Below, one piece after another: positions 8,977-18,561 of a stretch of 64,000 nt of DNA. The stretch's first letter is position 1, and each line of letters opens with the position of its first letter. Location: assembly GCA_942493265.1 (NCBI GenBank), contig OW818688.1, positions 2,790,001-2,854,000 of the forward strand, in the 5' to 3' direction. The DNA is from UBA12481 sp942493265 (GTDB lineage: Bacteria; Bacteroidota; Bacteroidia; Bacteroidales; UBA12481). The notes beneath the pieces were generated by a model. It was not told the origin of the DNA. It saw nothing but the letters and a program-made list of their open reading frames with translations, and ran no database searches. Position numbers and translations under genes: made by a program.

Positions 8977-10245
8977 ATGAAAAACATAAAACTTTCAGTA
9001 GTACTGGTTATTGTAACCGTAATGTTGGCACTCGTTCCGGGTGGCTGTAAAAAGGAACCATCCGGGTTTAGCCTGACTTCCCTGAATATCGGGAAAATTT
9101 CCATCACAGATTCAACCATGGCACCGGATGTATCTGTTGAACCCGTATTGATTGCCATTTTTAATTACAATGTTGACTCATCCACCGTAGATCCTGCAAA
9201 TATTCTGCTGGTTCAGGATTATGACAATACGGTCGTTTCTGTAAATATCAGCTCCAGCGGCAACGCGATAACCATAACTCCCAAAGAGGCTCTCAGCTAC
9301 GGAGCCTTGTATAAAATCACCTTCAAGGCGGATATCAAATCATCCGACGGACTGGAATTAACTGAAGTTACCCGCACTTTCCAAACACTGGGAACTTTTG
9401 TCCCCAACGGGATGATAGCTTACTGGAATTTTGAAAATAATGCAAAGGACCAGGTTGGTACCTTTCATCCTACCACCTATGGCGTTTTTGATATCACCTA
9501 TGTTGATTCCCGTAACGATGAAGCCGGAAAATCGGCCAATTTCAACGGAACCACCAGTATCATCGAAATCCCAAATGGTGATACTCTTATGAAATCAGAG
9601 CAATTTGCCATTAGTTTCTGGGTTAAAACCAATTCCGCAGGCCATGTTAATGAAAATGGAAATCCCGCCGGTTATTTTGTTATGGGTTTAGGTGCATTCT
9701 TCGGATTCGAATTTGAAATTTCGGCTGATTTCAGCTCCTGTAATTTTGTGGCAAGCTATGATATCGGAGGTATGAATGCAGTATCCGAGGACCTTTGGTT
9801 TTCCGGCGATGGTAAGGACAGGGATCATGGTGGATGGCAGGGGTGGGAATTCTGCAAGGATCTCAGGAGTTCAGGTGGACTCCCCGGTCTTTTAAAAGAT
9901 AAGTGGACCCATGTAGTTTATAAGTTTGAGCCTTCAACCCGGCGTGCAACCCTCTATATCAACGGTGAAAAGATGAAGATTGTCAATTTCAACCTTTGGA
10001 CCGACGGTAATGTCCGTAAATCAATCACCGGATTGAGATATAATGGAAGTGCACCCGTAACTGACAGCCACCTGGCATTTGGTTTTATCCAATCAAGGGC
10101 GGGAACCTTTTATGATACCGATCCTCGTTACGGTTATGACTATACAACCTCCGACCACTTTAAAGGTCAGCTCGACGATATCAGGATCTTTCACAAAAGC
10201 CTGACTGAAGATGAAATCCAGCTGATGTACGCATCTGAAAAGTAG
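8977..10245 (+). CDS. Surface glycan-binding lipoprotein, Big_5 plus LamG-like domain (second copy)
   Basis: The ATG at 8977 is chosen because it gives a clean lipoprotein signal (lipobox PGGC, C24) preceded by AAGGA; an in-frame TTG at 8956 would add seven non-signal residues. The product is 422 residues. It has the same architecture as the preceding gene: Big_5 domain (VEPVLIAIFNYNVDSSTVDPA, ending TRTFQTLGTF) and LamG domain (IAYWNFENNAKDQVG, LDDIRIFHKSLTEDEIQLMY). The two proteins share many identical blocks, for example FNGTTSIIE and AFGFIQSRAGT, which indicates a tandem duplication followed by divergence. It has an extra loop with cysteines around residues 250-305. The role is probably glycan capture at the surface. 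Confidence 0.82.
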   Translation: MKNIKLSVVLVIVTVMLALVPGGCKKEPSGFSLTSLNIGKISITDSTMAPDVSVEPVLIAIFNYNVDSSTVDPANILLVQDYDNTVVSVNISSSGNAITITPKEALSYGALYKITFKADIKSSDGLELTEVTRTFQTLGTFVPNGMIAYWNFENNAKDQVGTFHPTTYGVFDITYVDSRNDEAGKSANFNGTTSIIEIPNGDTLMKSEQFAISFWVKTNSAGHVNENGNPAGYFVMGLGAFFGFEFEISADFSSCNFVASYDIGGMNAVSEDLWFSGDGKDRDHGGWQGWEFCKDLRSSGGLPGLLKDKWTHVVYKFEPSTRRATLYINGEKMKIVNFNLWTDGNVRKSITGLRYNGSAPVTDSHLAFGFIQSRAGTFYDTDPRYGYDYTTSDHFKGQLDDIRIFHKSLTEDEIQLMYASEK

Positions 10246-10275
10246 ATCATCTATCACACTCTGTTTCTTACTGAT

Positions 10276-12243
10276 TTGAAAAAGCTATTTATTATTCTTT
10301 CCATGGCTGCGGGTTTTTTAGCTATTCTGCATTCCTGCAAACCAGAACCGGTTAACCATGGTACCCTGCAACTGGTAGGGGTTAAGTCCGGTAGTATTAC
10401 TCTTGCAACCGATGCTCCCAATCTCAATATTCCTGCTGATACAGATATCAGCATTGAATTCAGCAGCGCATTGGATACCACAACCACCCGAAAGGCAATT
10501 ACCCTGATCAGCAAGTCAGGCGACCGAGCCAGTTGTGAATTCACCTATTCGGATGACCTTATGGTTGTTACACTTAATCCTGATGCTAATCTGGATTATG
10601 CTGCAACATACGACCTTACCATTGGTGCCGGTATAAAAGGGGCCTCAGGAGAAACATTTCCTGGTTTTGTATACACAATGACCGTGGCACAAGGAAAACT
10701 TATCCTGACTGCGATTTACCTGAACGGAGTGTCATTTAAAACAACTAAACCGCTTATAAACATCAATTTAGAGAATGTTCGATTAATAGCGGAGTTTTCG
10801 GAACCTTTAAGCCCGGCTGATTATCAATCATTTTTCACACTCTCCGGAGGGGCATCCCTGAATCCTGTTTTGTCAGCAGATAATAAGACGGTGACATTCG
10901 ATAATGCAGATCCCCTGAATGGTTATACCCGTTATTTTTTCAATATTTCATCGAATCTGAAATCGCGCGACGGCTATTCTTTTGATGGTTTTACCAATTC
11001 ATTTTATACAGCGCTCGATTCAACAGATAAATTTCCCAGAATCCCGGATGATGAACTTCTTGATCTTGTACAAAGGCAAACTTTTCGTTATTTCTGGGAA
11101 TTCGGCCACCCAGCCTGCGGATTGGCCCGTGAACGCAACACCTCGGGTGATATTGTAACAATCGGAGGATCAGGCTTTGGAGTTATGACGCTGATTGCTG
11201 CAATGGATCGGGGATATATAACCAGGACCGATGGATTGGACCGGCTGGGCAAGATCCTCACTTTTCTGGAAACCTGCGACCGGTTTCACGGCGCATGGCC
11301 ACACTGGCTCAACGGTGCAACCGGTAAAACCGTTCCTTTCAGTACACTTGATAATGGAGGTGATATTGTTGAAACTTCATTCATGATACAGGGTTTGCTG
11401 GCCATGCGGGAATATCTCGATGAAAATGCAGCACCGGAAGGAATTCTGAAATCAAGGATAACCGGTCTTTGGGAAACCGTTGAATGGGACTGGTATTCAA
11501 GAGGGGAGGATTTTTTATACTGGCACTGGTCACCAACCAATTTTTTCAATATGAATTACCGGATCAGGGGATATAATGAAACAATGATCACCTATGTGCT
11601 GGCCACCTCATCGCCGACACACGGAATCCCGGCTTCGGCGTATCATAAAGGATATGCAGGCAGCGGTTCGATCCGGAATGGCAAGCCCTATTTCGGAATC
11701 ATACTACCACTGGGTCAGGATTTTGGCGGACCCCTGTTTTTCACCCATTACAGTTTTCTCGGACTGGATCCGCGGAACCTTGAGGATGATTATGCCGCTT
11801 ACTGGACTCAGAATGTGAATCAGTCGCTTATCAATATGAGCTATTGTATGGCCAATCCTAAAAACTATATTGGCTATAGTGCAGATTGTTGGGGACTTAC
11901 GGCAAGTGATAATCAAACCGGTTACAGTGCTCATTCCCCAACCAATGACCTGGGCGTAATCACCCCCACTGCGGCTATCTCATCACTGCCCTATACCCCT
12001 GAACAATCCATGAGGGCCATCAGGCACTTTTATTACCGGCTGGGCGATAAGCTTTGGGGGCCATACGGTTTTTACGATGCCTTCAATGTAAGCTCCGCTT
12101 GGTGGGGCAATTCCTATATCGCCATCGACGAAGGTCCGATTGTGGTGATGATTGAAAATTACCGTTCCGGTTTGCTCTGGAGTTTGTTTATGAAAACCCC
12201 TGAGGTCAGATCCGGATTAACGAAATTGGGTTTTACCTATTAA
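10276..12243 (+). CDS. GH144-type endo-beta-1,2-glucanase-like lipoprotein with N-terminal Ig domains
   Basis: 655 residues, read from a TTG start at 10276 because that start gives a full lipoprotein signal (KKLFIILSMAAGFLAILHSC, C21); the first ATG (10303) would leave no charged n-region. Two Big_5-like Ig domains cover about residues 30-130 and 140-240. The catalytic GH144/glycoamylase-like domain covers about 255-655 and has QTFRYFWEFGHPACGLARE, GSGFGVMTLIAAMDRGYITRT, NGGDIVETSFMIQGLL and NETMITYVLATSSPTHGIP. It shares the Ig domain type with the two upstream binding lipoproteins. It probably cleaves beta-1,2-glucan at the surface, with the Ig domains as a stalk. Confidence 0.82.
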   Translation: MKKLFIILSMAAGFLAILHSCKPEPVNHGTLQLVGVKSGSITLATDAPNLNIPADTDISIEFSSALDTTTTRKAITLISKSGDRASCEFTYSDDLMVVTLNPDANLDYAATYDLTIGAGIKGASGETFPGFVYTMTVAQGKLILTAIYLNGVSFKTTKPLININLENVRLIAEFSEPLSPADYQSFFTLSGGASLNPVLSADNKTVTFDNADPLNGYTRYFFNISSNLKSRDGYSFDGFTNSFYTALDSTDKFPRIPDDELLDLVQRQTFRYFWEFGHPACGLARERNTSGDIVTIGGSGFGVMTLIAAMDRGYITRTDGLDRLGKILTFLETCDRFHGAWPHWLNGATGKTVPFSTLDNGGDIVETSFMIQGLLAMREYLDENAAPEGILKSRITGLWETVEWDWYSRGEDFLYWHWSPTNFFNMNYRIRGYNETMITYVLATSSPTHGIPASAYHKGYAGSGSIRNGKPYFGIILPLGQDFGGPLFFTHYSFLGLDPRNLEDDYAAYWTQNVNQSLINMSYCMANPKNYIGYSADCWGLTASDNQTGYSAHSPTNDLGVITPTAAISSLPYTPEQSMRAIRHFYYRLGDKLWGPYGFYDAFNVSSAWWGNSYIAIDEGPIVVMIENYRSGLLWSLFMKTPEVRSGLTKLGFTY

Positions 12244-12253
12244 ATTGAATGAC

Positions 12254-14500
12254 ATGAAAACTAACCTGCTCAGGATTAGTGTGTTTGTTTTATTTTTCGG
12301 TCTGCCCTTAATTTCCTGTATCAGAAGAGCTGAGACGGGCCAGGCGCGTGATAAGTTTGTTCAATCGCTGCTGTCAAAAATGACACTGGAAGAGAAAATC
12401 GGTCAGATGACCCTATATACCAGCGGTTGGGATCAGACAGGACCGGTATTAAACGCCAATTACCGCAAAGATCTGCTTGAAGGCCGTTGCGGAAATTTGT
12501 TTAATGCCCATACAGTTGCCTATAACAGGGAACTCCAGAAGATGGCCGTTGAACAAACTCGTCTTAAAATCCCGTTGTTATTTGGTTATGATGTGATCCA
12601 CGGATATAAAACCATTTACCCGATTCCACTGGCGGAGTCCTGCTCATGGGATCTTGCAGCTATTGAAAAATCTGCCAGACTCGCTGCCAGGGAAGCCGCA
12701 TCGGCCGGTCTCAACTGGACCTTTGCTCCCATGGTCGACATATCCCGTGATCCGCGTTGGGGCCGGGTTGCTGAAGGGGCAGGCGAGGATCCGTATCTCG
12801 GTGGCCTTATTGCGGCTGCCCGTACCCGCGGTTTTCAGGGCGAGAACCTGTCGGATCCTTTTACCCTCGCAGCTTGTGTAAAACATTTCGCCGCATACGG
12901 AGGTGCTGAAGGGGGACGGGATTATGGTACAGTTGACCTGTCAGAACGCATTCTGCGCGAGGTATACCTTCCTCCCTATGAGGCCGCGGTAAAAGCTGGC
13001 GCCGTTACGGTGATGTCATCATTCAATGAGATTTTCGGAACTCCCGCAACAGGCTCCCGGTTTCTGCTCGATCAGGTACTTCGGAAAGAGTGGGGATTTA
13101 AAGGGTTAGTGGTAACTGACTATACATCAATCAATGAAATGGTTAAGCATGGTACGGCTGCGGATGAAAAGCAGGCGGGTGAACAGGCACTTTTGGCTGG
13201 TGTGGATATGGATATGCAGGGAGCAGTATATCAGAATTACCTTGCTCAGTTAGTCAAAGAAGAAAAGATACCTGAAAATATTATAGATCAGGCTGTTATA
13301 AGAGTTCTAAATCTGAAATACGATCTGGGATTATTTGATGATCCTTACCGGTACCTGGATGCCAAACGGGAGAAGGAGAATATTTTATCGGATGAAATGA
13401 TGGCCCATTCACTTGATATCGGGCAGAAATCAATCGTACTGATGAAAAATGAACATGTTAACGGACAACCCCTGCTGCCGGTTGCTGCGGGGATGCATAA
13501 AATTGCACTGATCGGTCCGCTGGCCGATAACCGGGTGGATATGCTGGGTACCTGGCATGCCGCAGGTGATGAAGGAAGGGTGATTACCGTATTGGCGGGG
13601 CTAAAAAAAGCCCTTCCTGAAAGTCAGATCGTTTATGCAGCAGGATGTGCAACCTCTGGGGACGACCGTACCGGATTTTCAGAGGCCGTCAGGGCAGCCA
13701 GCGGTTCCGATCTGGTCATCATGGCTATCGGGGAAAATTACACACAGAACGGCGAAGCTGCGAGCCGCTCAAATATCGGGCTGCCCGGAGTTCAGCAGGA
13801 GTTGCTTGAAAAAATTGTGGCTGCCGGAAAGCCTGTGGTGGTGCTGCTGATGGCAGGCAGACCGCTGGTTATTCCCTGGATGGCTGAACGGGTGCCCGCA
13901 ATTTTAAACACTTCACATCTGGGGACCTGTGCCGGCGAGGCAATCGCAAATGTATTGACCGGCAAGTATAATCCTTCAGGTAAGCTTACCATGAGCTTCC
14001 CTCAGAATGAAGGACAGATCCCGGTTTATTATGCAATGAAAAACACCGGACGACCAATCGATCCGGCTAACAAATACACCAGCAAGTACCTGGATATTCC
14101 AAATGAACCTTTATTTCCGTTCGGTTTTGGGCTGAGCTACACCACCTTTAACTATTCAGATCTGAAGCTGGACGCTGATCAGATCAGTTTGTCGGATACG
14201 CTTGCTGTAACGGTGAAGGTCACCAATTCGGGATCCGTGGCAGGTGAGGAAGTTGTGCAATTATATGTCAGGGATCTGGTCGGAAGTGTTACCCGTCCGG
14301 TTAAAGAGCTGAAAGGATTTACAAAACTGATGTTGCAGCCGGGAGAATTCCGTGAGGTCAGATTCAATATTTCAGCAGAAGACCTTCGGTTTTACAGAGC
14401 CGACATGACATTTGGCGCCGAACCCGGGTTTTTTCGGGTTATGGTGGGTACGAGTTCTGCTCAGTACCTGGAATCCGGTTTTGAGCTGTTAGCAGAATAG
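12254..14500 (+). CDS. GH3 beta-glucosidase lipoprotein
   Basis: 748 residues from the ATG at 12254; an in-frame TTG nine bases earlier is less likely. The lipobox is ISC at C22. The GH3 N-terminal barrel contains KMTLEEKIGQMTLY, FGYDVIHGYKTIYPIPLAES, NWTFAPMVDISRDPRWGR, VKHFAAYGGAEGGRDY and the nucleophile motif GLVVTDYTS with D289. The GH3 C-terminal domain follows, and a fibronectin-III-like domain closes the protein (about 640-735). It should remove glucose from the oligosaccharides made by the GH144-type enzymes. A GH3 enzyme acting on beta-1,2-gluco-oligosaccharides is known from Bacteroides. It is the last gene of the locus and overlaps the convergent uxaE by 12 bases. Confidence 0.93.
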   Translation: MKTNLLRISVFVLFFGLPLISCIRRAETGQARDKFVQSLLSKMTLEEKIGQMTLYTSGWDQTGPVLNANYRKDLLEGRCGNLFNAHTVAYNRELQKMAVEQTRLKIPLLFGYDVIHGYKTIYPIPLAESCSWDLAAIEKSARLAAREAASAGLNWTFAPMVDISRDPRWGRVAEGAGEDPYLGGLIAAARTRGFQGENLSDPFTLAACVKHFAAYGGAEGGRDYGTVDLSERILREVYLPPYEAAVKAGAVTVMSSFNEIFGTPATGSRFLLDQVLRKEWGFKGLVVTDYTSINEMVKHGTAADEKQAGEQALLAGVDMDMQGAVYQNYLAQLVKEEKIPENIIDQAVIRVLNLKYDLGLFDDPYRYLDAKREKENILSDEMMAHSLDIGQKSIVLMKNEHVNGQPLLPVAAGMHKIALIGPLADNRVDMLGTWHAAGDEGRVITVLAGLKKALPESQIVYAAGCATSGDDRTGFSEAVRAASGSDLVIMAIGENYTQNGEAASRSNIGLPGVQQELLEKIVAAGKPVVVLLMAGRPLVIPWMAERVPAILNTSHLGTCAGEAIANVLTGKYNPSGKLTMSFPQNEGQIPVYYAMKNTGRPIDPANKYTSKYLDIPNEPLFPFGFGLSYTTFNYSDLKLDADQISLSDTLAVTVKVTNSGSVAGEEVVQLYVRDLVGSVTRPVKELKGFTKLMLQPGEFREVRFNISAEDLRFYRADMTFGAEPGFFRVMVGTSSAQYLESGFELLAE

Positions 14501-15712
14501 GCGACGCAAATGCCTGTCGATCAGATTAGTGTATACCTGCTCTTCGATCGGATCCCGGTAATAGTCAAGTGCATCCATAAATTCAGTGCCCATTTCCGCG
14601 GCTGCTTTATAGGCAATGTGAATCAGCTGTCTGAAGTTCGGGTTGTAATCCCTGCAATTTTGGTCATGGATCAGGGTATTCGCAAAATGTGATGAACTCC
14701 AGGTGAGAACATCCTTGACCGGTGGCAGTTTTTCGGGATCGAGGTGAAGGACCGAAAGGTATGGAGCGGAAAATTCATCAAAGCGATTGATTGCCTGAAG
14801 GTAAACCTCTTTGGCAATCCTCAGTCCGTCGCCTCCTCCGCGTGCCAGACCGATGACCTCCTCGAGCCAGGTGGTGCCGGCGGTTTTGACATGTATGCCG
14901 GCATCATGTTTTGAAAGGAGATCGCGTATGAACGGATAAATGGAGAATTTATCGGAGCCGGAATGAATGCTCAGCCTGATTGCCTGTTGAAAATCCAACT
15001 GATTAGCAGCGGCTTTCAAAATCCGGACATCTAGTTCGAATTCCTCTGCAAAAAGTTCTGTGTCACCTTCATAATCAACTCCTTTTGGGAATAGTCCTGT
15101 GAATTTAGGGGCGATTGTGTGCGGTTCGATATCCAGATGCTTCAGCTCCATCAGAATATAAAAGAGATCCAGCGGACTTTGTGCTGTAGCTACCTCATCC
15201 ATCGATATTTCCGTAATGAATCCATCAGATTTCTTCGACAGGATATAATCGTACACCTGCTTTACTTCCATGATAGCAGAAAGGTACATATCAGCGAACC
15301 TGTTGAGGTCAAAGTCTGTTCCCCTGGCTGCAAAATCAGGCAGGTTTGGCTTGGCATACCGTCTCAGGAAATCTGACTTAAGTTTTGAATCGGCTGGTTT
15401 ACCGATATAGCGCGCAACATCTATGGTGTAAAAATCGCTGGAAGTCAGAAATTTATCTACATTTTCCAGTGTGATATGATCGGCATCCACATAATAATTG
15501 CCGGTCCAGCCGTTGGCTTTTACGGCTTCGTCCGCTTCCTGCCTCACGGATTCCGGAGTGCTGCCGGTCAATTCATGTTCACGGTTTGATTTATTCCAAA
15601 CCGGCACCACAGGAAAACCCAGCCGGTTAATTTCCTCAATTGCCCGCAACTGAGCCTTTCCTTCACGGCCAAACCTGTCGCCGGTGCCAAATGAATATTT
15701 ATCCGTTTGCAT
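14489..15712 (-). CDS. uxaE: Tagaturonate epimerase family protein (UxaE-like)
   Basis: 407 residues. The sequence fits the UxaE (PF16257) family: KYSFGTGDRFGREGKAQLRA at the start, YYVDADHITLENVDKFL, a central IAPKFTGLFPKGVDYEGD block and LSIHSGSDKFSIYP followed by HVKTAGTTWLEE. In Thermotoga UxaE epimerises D-tagaturonate to D-fructuronate, so galacturonate and glucuronate degradation merge. The start codon overlaps the uxaC stop by one base (TGATG), implying translational coupling. The pairing with uxaC strongly supports the uronate role. It ends 12 bases inside the convergent GH3 gene. Confidence 0.82.
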   Translation of the reverse strand: MQTDKYSFGTGDRFGREGKAQLRAIEEINRLGFPVVPVWNKSNREHELTGSTPESVRQEADEAVKANGWTGNYYVDADHITLENVDKFLTSSDFYTIDVARYIGKPADSKLKSDFLRRYAKPNLPDFAARGTDFDLNRFADMYLSAIMEVKQVYDYILSKKSDGFITEISMDEVATAQSPLDLFYILMELKHLDIEPHTIAPKFTGLFPKGVDYEGDTELFAEEFELDVRILKAAANQLDFQQAIRLSIHSGSDKFSIYPFIRDLLSKHDAGIHVKTAGTTWLEEVIGLARGGGDGLRIAKEVYLQAINRFDEFSAPYLSVLHLDPEKLPPVKDVLTWSSSHFANTLIHDQNCRDYNPNFRQLIHIAYKAAAEMGTEFMDALDYYRDPIEEQVYTNLIDRHLRRLFC

Positions 15713-17115
15713 CAGAAATCAAAATAATCACGGGCATTCCGATAGCATATATTTTCAACCATAGTTCCGAGCCAGGGCTTGTCATCTGGCCATTCTCCGC
15801 GTTCCACGGATTCACCGATGAAGTTGCAGAGTATGCGCCTGAAATATTCATGACGCGGGTAGGAGAGGAAGCTGCGGGAGTCGGTCAGCATGCCGACAAA
15901 CCGGCTCAGGATACCGAAATTTGAGAGCGTTTTGATTTGAGCTTCCATGCCATCTTTCTGATCAAGGAACCACCAGGCTGACCCCCATTGCATTTTACCG
16001 GGTATGGATCCGTCCTGAAAATTCCCGGTCATGGAAGCCAGAACTTCATTGAATGCCGGATTAAGGTTATACAGAATAGTTTTTGCCAGATTGCCTTCTG
16101 ATTCAAGATGATCCAGAAAACGGGCCATCGGTTTGGCTAAAGGCAGGTCGCTGATGGAGTCGAAACCGGTATCGGGTCCGAGTTCCCTCAATCCCTTTGA
16201 ATTGGTACTCCGCAAAGCGCCCAGATGAAATTGCTGAACCCATCCTTTCGAGGCATCAAGACGTGCCAAAGCGAGTAGCAAAGCGTTGGAGAGCTGTTGA
16301 GACTGCAGGGTACTGATCCCATCGCCCTTGTTCCTGAGCGAATGAAAAATGCCATGAATATCTGAAGTGGTAAATTCTTCGGAAGGAAAAGTTTCCAATC
16401 CATGGTCCGAAAGACGACAGCCGTGTTCATGGAAATAATCGTGCCGGATGTGAAGGGCCTCGATGAGATCGATATAGTGGTTGATGGCAATACCGGTGAT
16501 TTCGGCCAGGGTATCGATGTATCGGTTCCAGGTTTCATGCTGGTCAAATGCCAGCACCTTGTCGGGTCTCCAGGTTGGCAATACCCTGATCTTCCATCCG
16601 GATTCATCCAGTTTGCGGTGATAATCCAGTGAATCCAAAGGATCATCTGTTGTGCAGACCACCTTAACATTCATCTTTTCGAGAAGCGACCTGACCGAAA
16701 AATCCGAATTGCGGAGCTGTAGCGATACTGATTCGTAAATGGACCGGCAGCTGGCGGGCGAAAGCTGGCTGGTTATTCCGAAATAGCGTTGGAGTTCGAG
16801 GTGGGTCCAGTGATACAAGGGATTCCCCAGCGTATATGGAACAGTTTCCGCCCATTTTTCAAATTTCTCATAATCGGTGGCATTACCGGTAATGAATTGT
16901 TCCGGTATACCATTAGCCCTCATCGCCCGCCATTTATAGTGATCACCGGACAACCAGGCCTGGGTTAGATTTTCAAACTGGTGGTTTTCAGCAATCATCC
17001 TCGGATTCAGGTGAGAATGGTAATCAATGATGGGCATTTTTGCCGCATGATCGAAAAACAGGACCTCAGCCGTTTTATTGGTGAGAAGGAACCCGGAGTC
17101 TAAAAATGGTTTCAT
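15712..17115 (-). CDS. uxaC: Glucuronate (uronate) isomerase
   Basis: 467 residues, the usual length of UxaC. The metal-binding start DYHSHLNPRMIAEN is the family's amidohydrolase-like HxH motif, followed by WLSGDHYKWRAMRANGI. Further family blocks are VVCTTDDPLDSLDYH, SKGWVQQFHLGALRSTN and KMQWGSAWWFLDQKDGMEAQI. It isomerises D-glucuronate to D-fructuronate and D-galacturonate to D-tagaturonate in the cytoplasm. It lies 9 bases after gnd and is coupled to uxaE. No export signal is present. Confidence 0.95.
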   Translation of the reverse strand: MKPFLDSGFLLTNKTAEVLFFDHAAKMPIIDYHSHLNPRMIAENHQFENLTQAWLSGDHYKWRAMRANGIPEQFITGNATDYEKFEKWAETVPYTLGNPLYHWTHLELQRYFGITSQLSPASCRSIYESVSLQLRNSDFSVRSLLEKMNVKVVCTTDDPLDSLDYHRKLDESGWKIRVLPTWRPDKVLAFDQHETWNRYIDTLAEITGIAINHYIDLIEALHIRHDYFHEHGCRLSDHGLETFPSEEFTTSDIHGIFHSLRNKGDGISTLQSQQLSNALLLALARLDASKGWVQQFHLGALRSTNSKGLRELGPDTGFDSISDLPLAKPMARFLDHLESEGNLAKTILYNLNPAFNEVLASMTGNFQDGSIPGKMQWGSAWWFLDQKDGMEAQIKTLSNFGILSRFVGMLTDSRSFLSYPRHEYFRRILCNFIGESVERGEWPDDKPWLGTMVENICYRNARDYFDF

Positions 17116-17124
17116 AATTTTACT

Positions 17125-18543
17125 TTAATACCATTGTGTATGAAAGAATTGGCCCCGTGGCCGATCGGTCCGCTCATAGGTATGGGCGCCGAAATAGTCC
17201 CGCTGGGCCTGCAAAAGATTGGCCGGAAGCCTTTCGCTGCGATATCCGTCGAAAAATGACAGTGCGGCGGCGAGTGTTGGAACCGGGATTCCGCTCAGCA
17301 CGGCATCGGCCACTACTTTTCGCCAGGATTCCTGTGCCGATTCTATCACCTCCCTGAAAAAAGGATCCAATAAAAGGTTGGGCAGGTCAGGATTCCTTTC
17401 GTAGGCCTCTTTAATCTTGCCTAAAAAGGCCGACCGGATGATGCATCCACCCCGCCACATCAGCGCGATCCCGCCATAATTCAGGTTCCACCCGTATTCC
17501 CGGGCAGCTGCCTGCATCAGCATATACCCCTGAGCATAAGAGATAATCTTGGCAGCATATAATGCATTCTTCAGATCGGTAATAAAGGCTTTCTTATCCA
17601 GGTCCTTATTTTTTACTGCTGTCCCCTTAAACAATCCTGCTGCTTTCACCCTTTCCTCCTTCATGGCGGAAAGACTTCTGGCGAAAACCGATTCGGTGAT
17701 CAGGGTGAGCGGAACTCCCAGCTCGAGTGCTGCCTTGCCGGTCCATTGTCCGGTACCTTTCTGACCGGCCGCATCTAGGATGAAGTTGACAAGGGGCTGG
17801 CCATCCTGATCTTTGAATTTCAGGATATCTGCTGTAATTTCAATCAGATAGCTATCGAGTTCCCCTTTGTTCCATCCGGCAAAAACTTCCGACATCTCAT
17901 CAGGAGTCATTCCCAGACGGTCCTTCATGATCTGGTAGACTTCGCAAATCAGCTGCATATCTCCATATTCGATCCCGTTATGAACCATTTTTACAAAATG
18001 GCCGGCACCGTTTTCACCCACCCATTCACAGCAGGGTATTCCACCCTCCACTTTTGCGGCGATAGCCTGGAACAGCGGTTTAACCAGCGGCCACGCGGCT
18101 TTTGATCCTCCCGGCATGATGGATGGGCCCTTCAGTGCACCCTCCTCACCGCCGGAAACCCCCGTGCCGATGAATAATAGTCCCTTGCTTTCGATATAGG
18201 CGGTGCGCCTTCCGGTATCGGGATAGTGGCTGTTGCCGCCATCGATGATTACATCGCCAGGCTCAAGAAGCGGTATCAACTGGTCAATCAGGTCGTCAAC
18301 CGGTTTCCCGGCCTTCACCATCAACATTACTTTTCTTGGACGTTCCAGCGACTGAACGAATTCCTTAAGTTCATGATACCCGTAAATGGATTTGCCTTTG
18401 GCTCCGCCAGCCAGGAATTTATCGACCCGCTCAGGTGTGCGGTTAAATACACTGACCCTGAAGCCATGGTTTGCCATGTTTAAAACCAGATTTTCGCCCA
18501 TCACGGCGAGTCCGATCAGACCGATATTACTGAGTGAGTTCAT
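17125..18543 (-). CDS. gnd: 6-phosphogluconate dehydrogenase, decarboxylating
   Basis: 472 residues, full length for the long-type enzyme. The Rossmann NADP site is GLIGLAVMGENLVLNMANHG. The substrate and catalytic blocks are GTGVSGGEEGALKGPSIMPGG and GHFVKMVHNGIEYGDMQLICE; the C-terminal helical domain ends QRDYFGAHTYERTDRP. It oxidises 6-phosphogluconate to ribulose-5-phosphate plus CO2. It is sandwiched between pdxB (18-base gap) and uxaC (9-base gap), an unusual operon position that ties the oxidative pentose phosphate step to uronate degradation. Confidence 0.97.
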   Translation of the reverse strand: MNSLSNIGLIGLAVMGENLVLNMANHGFRVSVFNRTPERVDKFLAGGAKGKSIYGYHELKEFVQSLERPRKVMLMVKAGKPVDDLIDQLIPLLEPGDVIIDGGNSHYPDTGRRTAYIESKGLLFIGTGVSGGEEGALKGPSIMPGGSKAAWPLVKPLFQAIAAKVEGGIPCCEWVGENGAGHFVKMVHNGIEYGDMQLICEVYQIMKDRLGMTPDEMSEVFAGWNKGELDSYLIEITADILKFKDQDGQPLVNFILDAAGQKGTGQWTGKAALELGVPLTLITESVFARSLSAMKEERVKAAGLFKGTAVKNKDLDKKAFITDLKNALYAAKIISYAQGYMLMQAAAREYGWNLNYGGIALMWRGGCIIRSAFLGKIKEAYERNPDLPNLLLDPFFREVIESAQESWRKVVADAVLSGIPVPTLAAALSFFDGYRSERLPANLLQAQRDYFGAHTYERTDRPRGQFFHTQWY

Positions 18544-18561
18544 ATAATTGTGTGTTTTGTT

